DNA from: Bactrocera neohumeralis
Lineage: Eukaryota; Arthropoda; Insecta; Diptera; Tephritidae
DNA length: 64,000 nt
Assembly (NCBI RefSeq): GCF_024586455.1
Contig: NC_065920.1
Location: 12,672,144-12,736,143, forward strand
Direction: 5' to 3'
Both the position numbers and the translations under genes were made by a program. This document shows positions 32,661-43,960 of this stretch, one piece after another (within the stretch, counting starts at the first letter, position 1; every line of letters starts with the position of its first letter). The notes beneath the pieces are model-generated. The model was not told where the DNA came from. It saw only the letters and a list, made by a program, of their open reading frames with translations, and did not search any database.

Positions 32661-35600
32661 TAATTATTCTGTAGCACTCGTGAAATAATTTCCAATTTCT
32701 CTCTGACATTTTCTCATTCATTAATTTTGTCTACTTCTGGTGGGCGTTGCACCCCGCCAGTGCTCTACATAAGCACTCCGCTCTCTGGCTGGCAATAATT
32801 AACGTATTCAATTTGTTCTGCTGTATTGAGTTTTTTCCCGTGACAGCTGCGGTTTGTGGTGTTTTTGTTTTTGGTTTGGAATTTTTCATTTTCTCCAACA
32901 TTGACAAGCACATTTGTTTTGTAGAGTCGAAGAAAGAAACAATAAGTAGTGCAATGAGTGGTGAGTAAAAAATAACGGTTTTCTGGCGCACGACTGAGCT
33001 GATGCGGTTGCTTTTGTTCCGCTCCAATTCCCGCTACACGGATATGGAGTTATATGTACTTATGTGTATATGGGAGGGTCTCTGTACATACGTGGCCTGG
33101 TAGAGCAAACATGAAATGCTAAGGCAGAAACATGGACTTTGGTGGAAAAGAATTATTTGAAAAATTTATAGAGGATTTCAGTAGACTTTTAGGGAGGAAG
33201 TAAGTAGATATAGCTTGACTTTTCGGACATAAAGGGTCAGAAAACAGTAAAAAGGTGGACTGATAGGTGGTCCGTGGCATTGTTAGGACACGGAAAAGTA
33301 TTGTAAAAACCTCGAGTGGGTTCTGAAGCATCTGTAGTCTAAGAAAAACAGTGGTATAGGTTATGCTATAAACTGCTTTAATGCTTCCTCGACCGATGTG
33401 AGTAAAGAGCCGTGTGAGGTTCACTCCTTAATCTTATGGGGGAGTCTACACATATAAAAACTGGTTTAAGTTACCATTTATTTTTGTTTTTTCCTATTGG
33501 TGTTCCACACTTGAGGTTTTCCTGTACCCACTAGATGGGTTTCCGTGCTTTTATACTAAGGTAAAGCCGGAGACAATCGATCAGTCTAGCTTGGTAATCC
33601 ACAATAATCCCCTTAAATTTACGGCTCAGTTGGGAGCGTTTGCGATTTTCTTTAACTAACCAACCAATTCCTACTCAAATCTGGTTGTTTTTAGCCTTTG
33701 CTCCCTCACTCAATGCTATATAGCCAAACAAATTGGTTATATGGTTGCCGATTCAATTCCCAACAGGGTCGATACCAACAACGTCAGATAAAGTTTGTGA
33801 GCCTTCACATGCGAATAGCGCTGTTGTGAAACGCTTGACCATTTGCAACATTTGTTCGAGTTATAATTTACAAGGGCGTCTACACAACCACTAAAGCGTT
33901 ATCCTTTCGCGGCACTAAGCGCCACTAGCACCCCGCGCAGGCCATATTTCAGCGTCCAGTGGGGTTCGGACAGGCGGCTGAGTCATAAAAAGCATGCGTA
34001 TGTCAACACGTAGGCAAATAAAAATGGACGTACGTGCGAGCGTGCGTGTGCGTATTTTATGGTGTGCGCCTATGTGCATGCTAAGCGTGTGCCCGTCGGT
34101 CTTGTCGCTGTCTTAACGCCAGCCATGTACTAAATCACTTGGCGTTTTTACAATTCCACTTTCAATTTCATTTTCATTTACTTTACTTTTTTTGTTGTCA
34201 TGTTTTTCATTTCATTTTCCCGTATACTGTTACATGTGTTTCGATTATTTTTATTTTGTGTGCGCACTTAGTATTTCGTCTCTTTTTTTGTTGTGTTGAA
34301 CGTTCGTGTGTGAAGTCGTTAAAGAAAAATCGATTTACACCAAAGGTGATGGGTACAACACCGTCCCTCAAGTGACTGCTACAGAGGGATAAATTGGGTT
34401 TCAGTTGCAGCCAAAAATATGTGTGGATTTTTGTACAGGAAATATTTTCGGCACATTTTCGGCGAAGCCAACAAAAAAATGTCAATGAAATTTTTATATT
34501 TTCCGAGAGTTGGTAGTAATTGAAGCTTTTTTTTTTGTTGTTGGTAACTTAAATTTGTACTGCTTTTCAAACTTGAACGGATTTCTTCACTTTTCTTTAA
34601 TTTTTAAATCTTGAATGTGTCTATAATACCTTATACAATAAAAAGAGTTATAAGGGTTCCTTATCTTCCACATTTTACTTCGAAATTTTGAAAAGCTGGC
34701 AGCACTGCTTTAAAATTATATTAAATTAGGAGCTTGATTTTCAGATTTCAGAGGGTTTTACTTTACTAACTACTTACAATATAACAGTACTTATAATTTA
34801 TTTCATAAAACCTAAAAATTGTTTTTGTGCTTTTTCGAAGACTCGGAGCTTTCACCTTTTTGCTCTTTTTCAATAAATATACTGTTAGAACTAGACAAAT
34901 AAACTATAATCGTAAAGAAAGCTTAACGAATATAGCAAAATGGTGTATGAAAGCTTTAGTGTAAGCTCACAAGCACTCTTTCATTAGTACAAATTTTGTC
35001 TTATTAAATTAAGTTAATATCAATCAAGGAAATGGTTTTATTTTACTATGATTGACTTACTGACGACGAAAGCTCTAGTGAAAGTTTGCAAAAGCTTTCT
35101 TTGAGTGCAAATTTTTTAATGCAAAACTAAAGTAATATTAATCTGTATGAAGGCTTTACTTTATAATGAATGACCAATATGAATATCGAACATTTTTTCG
35201 GAGCTTTCACGTTTTTTTCATTTGATTTTATTTTTCAATAAATAAGTATGCTATCAGAATCAAGAACAATTAAAAATAATCTGTAATCCTAAAGAAATCT
35301 CAACGAGTATAGGAACTTGATGCATAAAAGCTTTTGTGAAAGCTCGCTACAGTTTTTTTCCTTGACTGCAAATTTTGTAATGTAAAATTAAGGCGATATC
35401 AATCTATCAGCGGATTTTACTTCACTATTCAGTATTTATATTAAATTTTCAGTAGTTTCGTGAAATTCTTCGAAATGTGTTCAATTTATCGCATCAGCGA
35501 AATGCGCGTAAGAGCATAAGTTTACAAACATATGTACAAGAGTCTCCCGAGAGCTTCCTTCTGTTACACAGAGCTGTCCGCAAACGTCACACCGCATATG

Positions 35601-36009
35601 CACACACGCGCATATACGCATATATAGTAAATGTGTATGTGTGCGTTGATAACTGTAAACGTGCCACATTGTGTGAACATTTGATCTGTGTGGTTAGCTT
35701 CACGTGTTCGAGTATTTTTCTACGGATTGCATTTCACTGTGAAACCCGCCGGCGCAGGCCTCAATATTTGCTGTTGCTTGTTGTTGGTATTGCATTTCTC
35801 TTTTGTTTTGCTGTTTTTTCTTTCACTTTTCATTTTCATTCTCATTTTTAGCAATTTTCGCTTTGCTTGTGCTTTCTTACTTGCCTCAATTATTTTGTAT
35901 ATCCTTTGCCGCTGGACTCCTCTGCGTCAACACTGTCACTGGGGCATGCAAACAACACCAACAGCAACACCAATACAAACACGCACATATAAACAAAAAA
36001 AAAAAATAA
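32661..36009. other. intronic DNA, no gene seen
   Basis: No recognisable domain. 33110-33430 has an open minus frame of about 100 residues without recognised homology. 34690-35470 carries three related ~200-bp segments (GAGCTTTCAC followed by TTTTT and CTTTTTCAATAAATA, near 34847, 35200 and weaker 35050). 35620-36000 is simple CACACA/TTTC-rich. Confidence 0.4.
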
Positions 36010-36880
36010 AAACAGGATAAAAGTTAACTTTGGCTGGAGCAAAACTATAATACCCTTCACAGTTGTGTTTGTTAGAGCATTAAAGGCTGTCAAATGATCT
36101 TAATCTTGATTTTGATCGCTCAGTTTGTATGGCAGCTATATGCTATAGTGATCTGATCAGAACCATATCTCAAGAGATTATAGCTTCAAATCAGGCAATA
36201 GTCTATGCCAAATTTCGTTAAGATATCTCGTCAAATAAAAAAGCTTTCTATACAAGGACTTGATTTTAAACACTCAGTTTGTATGGCAGCTATATGCTAT
36301 AGTGTTCCGATCAAAACGATTTCTTCGGAGATTGTAGCCATGGGTTGACTATTAGTCTATGCGAAATTTCGTTAAGATATCTCGTCAAATAAAAACATTT
36401 TCCATACAAGTACTTGATTTTGAACGATCAGTTTATATGACAGCTGTAAGCTATAGTGATCCGATCTAAGCATTTTCTTCTGAGATTATGGCAATACTTT
36501 GGAAAATAATCTGTGCCCAACTTCTTGAAAATATCTCGTCAAATAAAATAGTTTTTCATACAAGTACTTGATTTTGAACGATCAGTTAGTATGGCAGCTA
36601 TATGCTATAGTGATCCAATCTGAACAATTTCTTCGGAGATCGTGGCGAAGCTTTGGATAATAATCTTTGCCAAATTTCTTCAAGATATCTCGTCAAATAA
36701 AAAAGCTTTCTATACAAGGACTTGATTTTGTACGCTCAGTTTGTATGGCAGCTATATGCTATAGTGATCCGATCTGAACAGTTTCTTCTGAGATTGTGGC
36801 GATGGTTTGGATAGTAATCTGTGCCAAATTTCGTCAAGATATCTCGTCAAATACCTTGTTCAGGGTATACATTTATATGC
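36010..36880 (+). mobile_element. ~154-bp-monomer dispersed element, five units
   Basis: The cleanest array of the family. Head at 36014 (AGGATAAAAGTTAACTTTGG, then ATAATACCCTTCACAGTTGT). CAGTTTGTATGGCAGCTATA-type cores at about 36120, 36275, 36429, 36582 and 36736, a regular 153-155 bp spacing. Ends with CTTGTTCAGGGTATAC near 36875, the family's terminal sequence, after an internal deletion of the tail. Confidence 0.9.
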
Positions 36881-38224
36881 GTATATATATCAACGTGAAT
36901 ACGTGTGTGTATATATGTATGTGTGTGCTTGCATATGCCTGGTATAATGGTCAATAAAATTTAATCGATGCTGAGTTCCGACAACGGTAGCAGCTGCGTA
37001 CACGTGTGCTTATATGTGTTTGGGAGTCTATATAAGCGAGCGTGCCACCGGCCGGCCAGCCGGTGTGGCAGCGTTGGTCAGCCACTGTGCTTGCAGCTTG
37101 TTGGCAGTTCGTTTGCTTGCTTATTGCGGGTTGTACCGAGTCATTGCTGCGTAACAAATTTTTATTAATGTCGATTGATGTGTGAGTGTATGTGTGTGTT
37201 TGCTGCGTTTGGCAGCTCGTTTTTTGTACAGCTGGCTGCCACGCTTGTACTTTCACTATATATATCCTTGCCTCTATATATACTACATAAACATATATAT
37301 AAGACACAAGCTTATATGTAAATATCGTTTGCCAGTTAAGTTACTTGTCGGTGCTACCGCCCGCTGACTTGCCGGCGCATGTGCTAATTAATCATTCTTA
37401 CGGTTCGGCCTCGCTGCCTTTCGCCTTCGTTGCCGACCATCATACCGTGTGTAAGGCTTTAAGGGTTAATATACAATAATAAAATTTGATATATTCGCTG
37501 GATTCCAACGAAATATGCTGACATTTTGTATTGAGCTAAGGATTTTTTATCACTTCGTCGATGGTATCAGAAAATTTCATTGAAAACGGTAATAAATAAG
37601 AAAATCACAGTGTTTTTGGGTAAGCGCTGGCGAAAGCAGCGTTTGTAAGTGTGTGTGCGTGTAATGGCTCAATTTTGTTGGATTATAAGATTGTTATTGA
37701 GGGCGGCAAATAGGAAAAATTTTCAATAAATTACTGTCATTCGGAATGGCTTAGCGCAAGCAAAACAGCACTTCAACCGAATGGCGGTCGCTTATTATAA
37801 TAAATTATGGCACATTTGGGCTGCTCACTTGAGACAGCAGATCGTCATGGTAGAGATGTAGGTGTGTGGCTGTGGCTGTCAGTCTGCAGCTTTCAATTGC
37901 CAAAGCAATTGCGACCTGTGTCGTACGATGAATATTTCATTGCTTAAAAAGTAGGATATAATGATGAAGGAATGTGAGATATTGGTTTATGGAGGTCTGT
38001 ATATACAAACATAAATATATATTGACATTGCTTATCAAAGTGATAATAATTTTAAAGTACGGTTACTTCTGTGACACTACCAATACCAGCAATGGCTGTT
38101 TCTATAATCGCCATTTGTTAATAAAAGTAGGCTTAAGTCAAGTTCTTCCTTGGAAAATTTTTTTTGACAAGATAACTTCGCATTGATATGAGATCACTGT
38201 AGGTTATAACTACCACGGCGATGT
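36881..38224. other. single-copy-looking intronic DNA
   Basis: 36960-37460 is GC-richer and includes TATATAAG at 37029-37036 and a GC-rich imperfect hairpin at 37043-37070 (GCCACCGGC/GCCGGTGTGGC). 37630-37970 is also unique-looking. No coding sequence supported. Confidence 0.4.
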
Positions 38225-38545
38225 CGTGAGCTCAAAAAGGAACAGCTATCCCTTTACAGCACCAAATCGACAGAGACCATACTCACTAACTATACGAAGG
38301 AGGACAAGCTGGATCGTAATATCAAAACCGAAGGCGTTAAAATTCCAACTGTCAACAACCCTAAGATTTTTGTTGTAACACTCGACAATCTGTGCTCTTT
38401 CACTTCTCATACAAGCGCGATTACCGCAAAAATACATAGCCGCAACAAAATTCTAAAGTCCCCGGCCACCAGCTTTTAGGAAATGGATAAAGAAACGTTC
38501 GGTCGGCCGGTAATAAACTACTCCTCACCGATTTGGTCGCTCGAA
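38225..38545 (+). pseudogene. LINE reverse-transcriptase fragment
   Basis: Reads RELKKEQLSLYSTKSTETIL near 38228, then KIFVVTLDNLCSFTSHTSAI and TAKIHSRNKILK near 38366-38450, then ETFGRPVINYSSPIWS near 38486-38533 across a stop. This is the region after the RT active site in Jockey-like elements (usually VTFD.LFTFSPH..AI). Truncated on both sides; its end abuts the mariner fragment. Confidence 0.75.
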
Positions 38546-38564
38546 TGATGTTAAACTCAGAGGA

Positions 38565-38925
38565 ATAAGCTTCAGACGAGGAAGGAATTGGTGCCGTCTT
38601 GTTGAAACCAAATGTCAACGAGATCACGAGCATCATTTTCAGGCATGAAGTAATCGGTTATCATGCCGCAATAAAGATAACCATTACTGGATATGTTCTC
38701 ATCGTCATATTTTTGAAGAAATATGGACCGATGATTCCATCTGCCCACAAACCACACCAAACCGTGTTTTTTTCTGGATGAAATGGCAACTTTTAGATCT
38801 CTTCAGGTTGCTTGTTAACATACTCATTGAGCTCAAAATGGACCTCATCACTGAATAAATGAATGCTCGAAAATGTCGAATCTTCCGGGAACTTTTCAGG
38901 AGCTCATAGAGCAAAGCGATATTGT
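38565..38925 (-). pseudogene. mariner-superfamily transposase fragment
   Basis: Minus-strand reading contains FSDEVHFELNEYVNKQ near 38850 (with the first catalytic Asp), FHPEKNTVWCGLWADG and IIGPYFF near 38720-38780, and then in another frame YLYCGMITDYFMPE and DIWFQQDGTN near 38590-38680 (second catalytic Asp). One stop and one frame shift interrupt it, and the third acidic residue is missing because the sequence breaks off. Non-functional relic. Confidence 0.82.
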
Positions 38926-39059
38926 CTGGGAAGATCGAGCGGCTTCAGTTTTTATACAAGCTTTAGTCTGATTAGGATGGGAGTCATGCAGCCTTATTGT
39001 GCTCCTATAGACCGTGGTAGTCGTCTATGGGCCACTCGGGTGGAGTGCGCGAGCTAAGT

Positions 39060-39382
39060 GAAGATTACACAGCTGTACAGGCTAAAGGTCGCAGTAGTGC
39101 TTTGGCAGCATGGGCTACGTAACTCGTGATCCAACACCTATCTGTCTTAAAGCCTGAGCTGGTCTGAGGATGGCTTCATGTATTGCATGTATTACACCTG
39201 ACTGACGTAGAGTTTGGATGGAGCCTTTTAGCGCAAACGCAGCAGAAAAATTCTTCCGTGCCCAGATTGGACTCAATGACAGCACGAGTCAAGAGGATAC
39301 GTAGCAACTCTTCTGCAAGGCGTTGTTCCAGTGACGAAAAGCTTAAACTAAGATTTACCGATTTAAATCTATGAAATGACAA
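39060..39382 (-). pseudogene. LINE ORF1-like zinc-finger fragment
   Basis: Minus reading includes FFCCVCAKRLHPNSTSVRC and CNTC near 39185-39250, a Cys-x2-Cys...Cys-x2-Cys pattern like the PHD-type finger in the first ORF of some LINEs. It follows, in frame or nearly so, the repeat at 39375-39432. The remainder (to 39060) is decayed. Confidence 0.5.
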
Positions 39383-39655
39383 CCCTTGGCCGGGTCCGGG
39401 TCAATTCCGGTGCGTAGAACCGGCTGTTGTGGAAATTTACCGACATATTTAATATGATTCCAGGGTGCAATGAGTCTCCGCATGACACTGGCCACCACTT
39501 TGCATGACTCACTAACCCTACTCATCTGACACACTTCTCCTTTGGTCCAAACCCCTCGGAAAAGCATGTTCCTTGGGACGTCGATGACAACTTAACTAAT
39601 CCTTGCCATCCTAATGGGATTCGGTACCCGTTACAACAACAACAACAACAACTCA
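39375..39655 (-). mobile_element. LINE 5' or SINE-related repeat
   Basis: On the minus strand this begins with (GTT)n and AACGGGTACCGAATCCC at about 39650-39610. It ends with CCACAACAGCCGGTTCTACG, then CACCGGAATTGACCCGGACC and CGGCCAAGGGTTGTC at 39432-39375. The last part is a diverged relative of the 107-bp insertion at 42261-42367. Whether this is the 5' region of a LINE that donated a SINE, or a separate insertion, is open. Confidence 0.5.
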
Positions 39656-39864
39656 CGCGTCAAAAAAGAGGCTTTTAAATTAAGTACCTCAACTTGGATC
39701 ACACATTGTTTTACTTTTTCGTTTTAATTCTAATAAACGGTTTGATTTCTTTAGTTTATAATTTAAATTGAAAAAAAATATTTTTTCACGGTATTTTGTT
39801 TTTTTTTTATGACGAACTAGGTGTGCCGGTGTCTATAATGATATTATTTCATTATAAATGCATG

Positions 39865-39942
39865 TATATTGTGTAGTCGAAAAAGTCTTTTCGTATTTTG
39901 TCAAAAAGAAGTACGAAAAAACTTTTTCGACTACACAATATA
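39865..39942. mobile_element. 78-bp near-perfect hairpin (mariner TIR relic or MITE)
   Basis: Left arm 39865-39895 and right arm 39912-39942 are 31 nt each and match at 30 of 31 positions; they start TATATTGTGTAGTCGAAAAA and enclose a 16-nt loop. TA occurs at the outer ends, the usual Tc1/mariner target. It may be two fused terminal repeats after internal deletion, or an ultra-short palindromic MITE. Confidence 0.85.
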
Positions 39943-41749
39943 TTCCTCAAAAACTCGAAAAGCCAACGCACTAAAGAGTTTCACAAAGTCCATTCTGCTC
40001 ACGTAGGGAATTTCTATAAATAAATTAAACACTCAATATGTGTGAGTTTGTGTGTGTTTAGCAACAAATATCTGTCGCCGTATTAATATTTCTGTTAATG
40101 CCATTAAATATGCATGCAAATTGTCTTGGAAGCGTTCAACCGACCAAAATTTGTATGTAGTGCATTATACATGCATACATATATGTGTATGTATTGTTTA
40201 TGTAATTGTATACAAGTGTGTCTGTGTGCAAATACAATATGTCCTTATGTCTGTCTAGTCAACTGTGTTTCCTTATTTTGTCGGCGCAGAGCATAATTCG
40301 TATTATTTACATTTCTTGCTGAATTTATGCCATTTGTACGCGCACACACAAATACACATACACAATCATATTGTGTGCACATGTATAATAATACAGTAAT
40401 AAATATGCAACAGCCGTTGTTCATGTGGGTTGGCTTATACTTCAGTGGTTTCAGTGGTTTTGTTCAAGCACAATAGAATTTATGCGCTGCAAGCGTGTGT
40501 ATATGTGCGCTTGTGTGTGTGTATGCATGTAATTGTATGTTAATCTGCTACAGGCATAATTACATAAAATACTCGATGCCAAAGTGATTGTCTGTGCATT
40601 TAATTTATTTTTGATGAATGACTGCACTCAAGCCGCAAAGTGCCGTAACCAGCCATGGAGCTGATCCTGATGCACTCAGGCTCAATGCATCGGCCATCGC
40701 TGGGCTGTTGTTGTTGCGCTTTTGTTGCGGGCAAAGCGAGAATTTGTTAGTTTACGCTGCTAGGTGTTTGCAATACTTGTTGTTGTTGCGAAAATATTTG
40801 CTCGTAAATGTGTAAAAATACGAAAATCTCGGTATTTGCTGTTGTTGTCAATGGTGAGTTGTGACAAATCGAAATGAAAAATCGGTTTTGTTGCCACATT
40901 TGTGGGAATTTCTTTATTTATGCGCTGCTTTTAATTATTTTTGCTTTGCTTTGTGTTTTATGTTGACGCTGTAAATGTTTGCACGTGTGTGTATGTGTAA
41001 TTATGTGTATGTGTTTGCTTATAGGTCGGTGCGCTCAAAGTTAAATTTTTATTTATGTCACACTTTTTGGCGGTCAATGCTTCAATAGCTTTCGCAGTTG
41101 CCCACAGGTTTTTAATATATTTGCATATATATAAAAACATACATACATATATATATGTACACATGTATGTATAGTATATACTTTTGCTTTTTTAGCTGTA
41201 AAATAAATGTTGCTACAGGTAGTTATCGCCAGTTAAATATTATTGCTCGGCCATCTGATAGCTGAGTGATGTCAAATGCATGCGTCTGTCTGGGTGTGTG
41301 CATGCATAACTGTGCATATCCGTTATTTATGCGCTAGATATGTTTTTGTCAAATATTTGCTGGCGATTATTTATTATTTATTATTTTTGCATTTTTTGCT
41401 TTGGAGCGCGTATTTTTTGGACGCATTTTTATGTTTGTTGCTTGCGGAGATTTACGAGTATCTGCGATAGAAATGGATTTAAAACTGCGGAAAATTACAT
41501 AATTTGCTCATATGTAAAACAGGCGGCAAGTATGCAATAAATAGTGCTTTGTGTGTATTGTGGGCAGCAAAAAATTTTCACTGGCAAATGTAAGCAATTA
41601 TAATATTTGCAATAACAATTTTGTAGGTGCGAAGGCGGAAGGGATATTTTTAAGTTTAATGTGAATTTTAAACGATATTTTTTGCTTTAAATAAAAATCA
41701 AGTTTTTGTAGCAAATTCGAGATTAAAGAAGAAAAAATAAACAAGAAGA
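39943..41749. other. single-copy-looking intronic DNA
   Basis: GTGTGT/ACATAC simple sequence near 40170-40540 and 40980-41180; short GC-richer part at 40620-40760. No coding pattern. Confidence 0.4.
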
Positions 41750-42246
41750 AAACGTTTTCTTTTGTTACACAATGTCTATATAGACAGACGGACATGGCTA
41801 AATCGCCTCGGGTCATCATGCTGATAATATGCATACATGCCCTATATCAGAAGTTTTAAACATATCAAGACAAAACCTATAAACTCCCATAATTAAGCTC
41901 CACAATAAAATACAAAGCTACTGTTTAGCTCAACGAATTGCATTCGGGAGTGATGATCAATCTATGGTGGAAGAAAATTCAAAAAAATGGGCAGAGCCCT
42001 ACTACTTACGGTTTCGTTAAAAACCATAAAAAGTCCCATAAACCAATAAGTAAATGCTTCAGAGACATACAATTTTATATCCAAGATGGCACAAGAGTCG
42101 GTATCAAATTTGAAGGATGGGAGTGGCACCGCCCACATACAAGTATAGTTGAAAACCCATATCTCGGTACCTGCTAGACCAATTTTAGTCGAATTTTGTA
42201 GATAATATCAACTTGAGATTCCTAAATGACGTCTATTTTTCACATA
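41750..42246 (+). mobile_element. dispersed-repeat tail fragment
   Basis: GACAGACGGACATGGCTAAA then TCGCCTCGGGTCATCATGCT at 41779 matches, in reverse, the tail side of the inverted ~154-bp element at 61575. The rest, to 42246, has phrases such as GGTATCAAATTTGAAGGATG and ATATCTCGGTACCTGCTAGA that look like repeat DNA, but I cannot name the family. Confidence 0.45.
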
Positions 42247-42381
42247 CTTCTTCTTTATGGTTGTTGTTGTTGTTGTAGCGACAGAATTCTGCCGAGTTGA
42301 CAGTCCTTGGCCGGGTAAAAATCCGGGTCCGTTCCGGTTACGAAGATCCGACTGTCGTGGGAACGGCCTTCTTCTTTATGG
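42247..42381 (-). mobile_element. 107-bp SINE-like insertion with 14-bp TSD
   Basis: CTTCTTCTTTATGG occurs exactly at 42247-42260 and 42368-42381. The insert (42261-42367), read on the minus strand, begins GCCGTTCCCACGACAGTCGG, has GGACCCGGATTTTTACCCGG then CCAAGGACTGTC, and ends in a (CAA)n tail. A 14-bp duplication plus a simple 3' tail is what LINE-driven retrotransposition leaves. A diverged relative is at 39375-39432. Confidence 0.88.
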
Positions 42382-43960
42382 TCGTTGACACCGCTTACGC
42401 GATTAAAGCGAAATTTACAAGAGCGCGCCAGTATTTCTTTCCTTTCGCTGTTTGCCGCCAAATGGAGATTCCAAGTGAAGCCAGAAGCCATCTCCAACTG
42501 GTCTTTCCAACTGAGTGGAGGTCTTCCTCCAACAGCAAGAGCTGTTCTCTGTTGTATTTCGAGGCTGACATTGTTGTTGCTGATTTGTTGTTGATTCCAA
42601 GATAGATGAAATAATCTACAACTTCCAAGTTGTGACTGTCAACAGTGACGTGAGAGCCAAGTCACGAGTGCGACGACTGTTTGTTTGATAATAGGATATA
42701 TTTCGACTTGTACTCGTTTACAAACAGACCCATTTGCTTCGCTTCTTTGTCCAACCTGGAGAAAGCAAAACTAACGGCGTGGTTGTTAAGGACAATGATA
42801 TCATTATCAGCGGTTTACGCTAGCAGTACTCTTATAGAAGATTGTACCTTCTCTATTCAGCTCTGAAGCTCGAATTTCTTTCTCCAGCAGTAGATTGAAA
42901 TAGTCGCAGGGAGTAGCCTTATCTAAAACCTCGGTTATTATCGAACAGCACGGAGAGGTCCTCCTTGATCCTGACGGAGCTTTTGGTATTGCTCAACGTC
43001 AGTTTACACTGCCGTATTAGCTTTGCGGGGACACCAATTCAGACATCGCGGTATAAGGGTAGCTCCATTTCTTGCTGTCAAAAGCAGCTTTGAAATCAAC
43101 GAAGAGGTGTTGCGTGTTGTTTACCTTTTCATGGGTCTTTTCCAAGACTTGGCGCATAGTGAATATCTGGTCAGTTGTTGATTTTCCAGGCGTAAAGCCA
43201 CACTGAAAAGGTCCAATCAGTTTGTTGACGGTGTTATTTAATAGATCACATAATACGCTCGATAGAATCTTATACGCGATGTTGAGGAGACTTATTCCAC
43301 GGTAGTTGGCGCAGATTGTGGGGTCTCCGTTTTTGTGGATTGGACAAAGATCACTTATATTCCAATCGTCGAGCATGCTTTCGTCCGACCATATTCTACA
43401 AAGAAGCTGATGCATGCTCCTAATCAGTTCTTCGCCGCCATGTTTGAATAGCTGGGCTTGCAATCCATCGGCCCCGCCGCTTTGCTATTCTTCAGACGGG
43501 TAATTGCCATTCCAACTTCTTCATCGTCAATGATTGGAGAATCGAGTTTGCCATCTGCTGGTGTTATGCCATTCAGCAGGCTGGAGAGGTGTTCCCTCCA
43601 TAATTTTAGTATGCTTTGGGCATCGCTGACTACATCACCTTTGGGGGTTCTACAAAATTATGCTCCGGTCTTGAAACCTTATGTTAGTCGCCGCATTTTT
43701 CTTAAGAATTTTCGAGCATCACCCTTGTCGACCAACTTGTCAAGCTCTTCTTACTCATGCATTTCGGCCTCTCTTTTTTTTGTCTGCAAATGCCATCCCG
43801 CACGTGTTGTGGTCGATTGTAACGTTGCGAGGTAGGCAGTCTGTTTTCTCTCATCGTAATCTTTTTTTACAGTGTCTGAAAACCAAGGGTTTCGTTTGCA
43901 TCTTGCTGAGATCACTTGCAATAATTTTTGTATGCAGTTTTTACTAAAAATTCAGTTTTT
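42382..43960 (-). pseudogene. degraded LINE reverse transcriptase
   Basis: The longest intact piece is 43463-43017: LFKHGGEELIRSMHQLLCRI, CPIHKNGDPTICANYRGISL, QCGFTPGKSTTDQIFTMRQV and HLFVDFKAAFDS (RT motif A with its Asp), then a frame break. It continues with KLIRQCKLTLSNTKSSVRI near 42990 and, after stops, GSHVTVDSHNLEVVDYFIYL near 42610-42650. The upstream portion to 43960 is decayed. Same family as 59820-60395, because both contain the VDSHN(L/F)EVV segment. I do not assign a clade. Not functional. Confidence 0.85.

Noticed and set aside
33119..33424. 101-residue minus-strand open frame
   Set aside because: No recognisable domain, no supporting splice signals, surrounded by non-coding DNA.
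33755..33785. tRNA-like phrase (GATTCAATTCCCAACAG)
   Set aside because: Only a loose B-box resemblance; no A box or cloverleaf could be built around it.
35477..36020. Open frames of 110-124 residues on the plus strand
   Set aside because: Phe/Leu/His-rich translations of T-rich and CACACA DNA without homology; they run into the head of a dispersed element.
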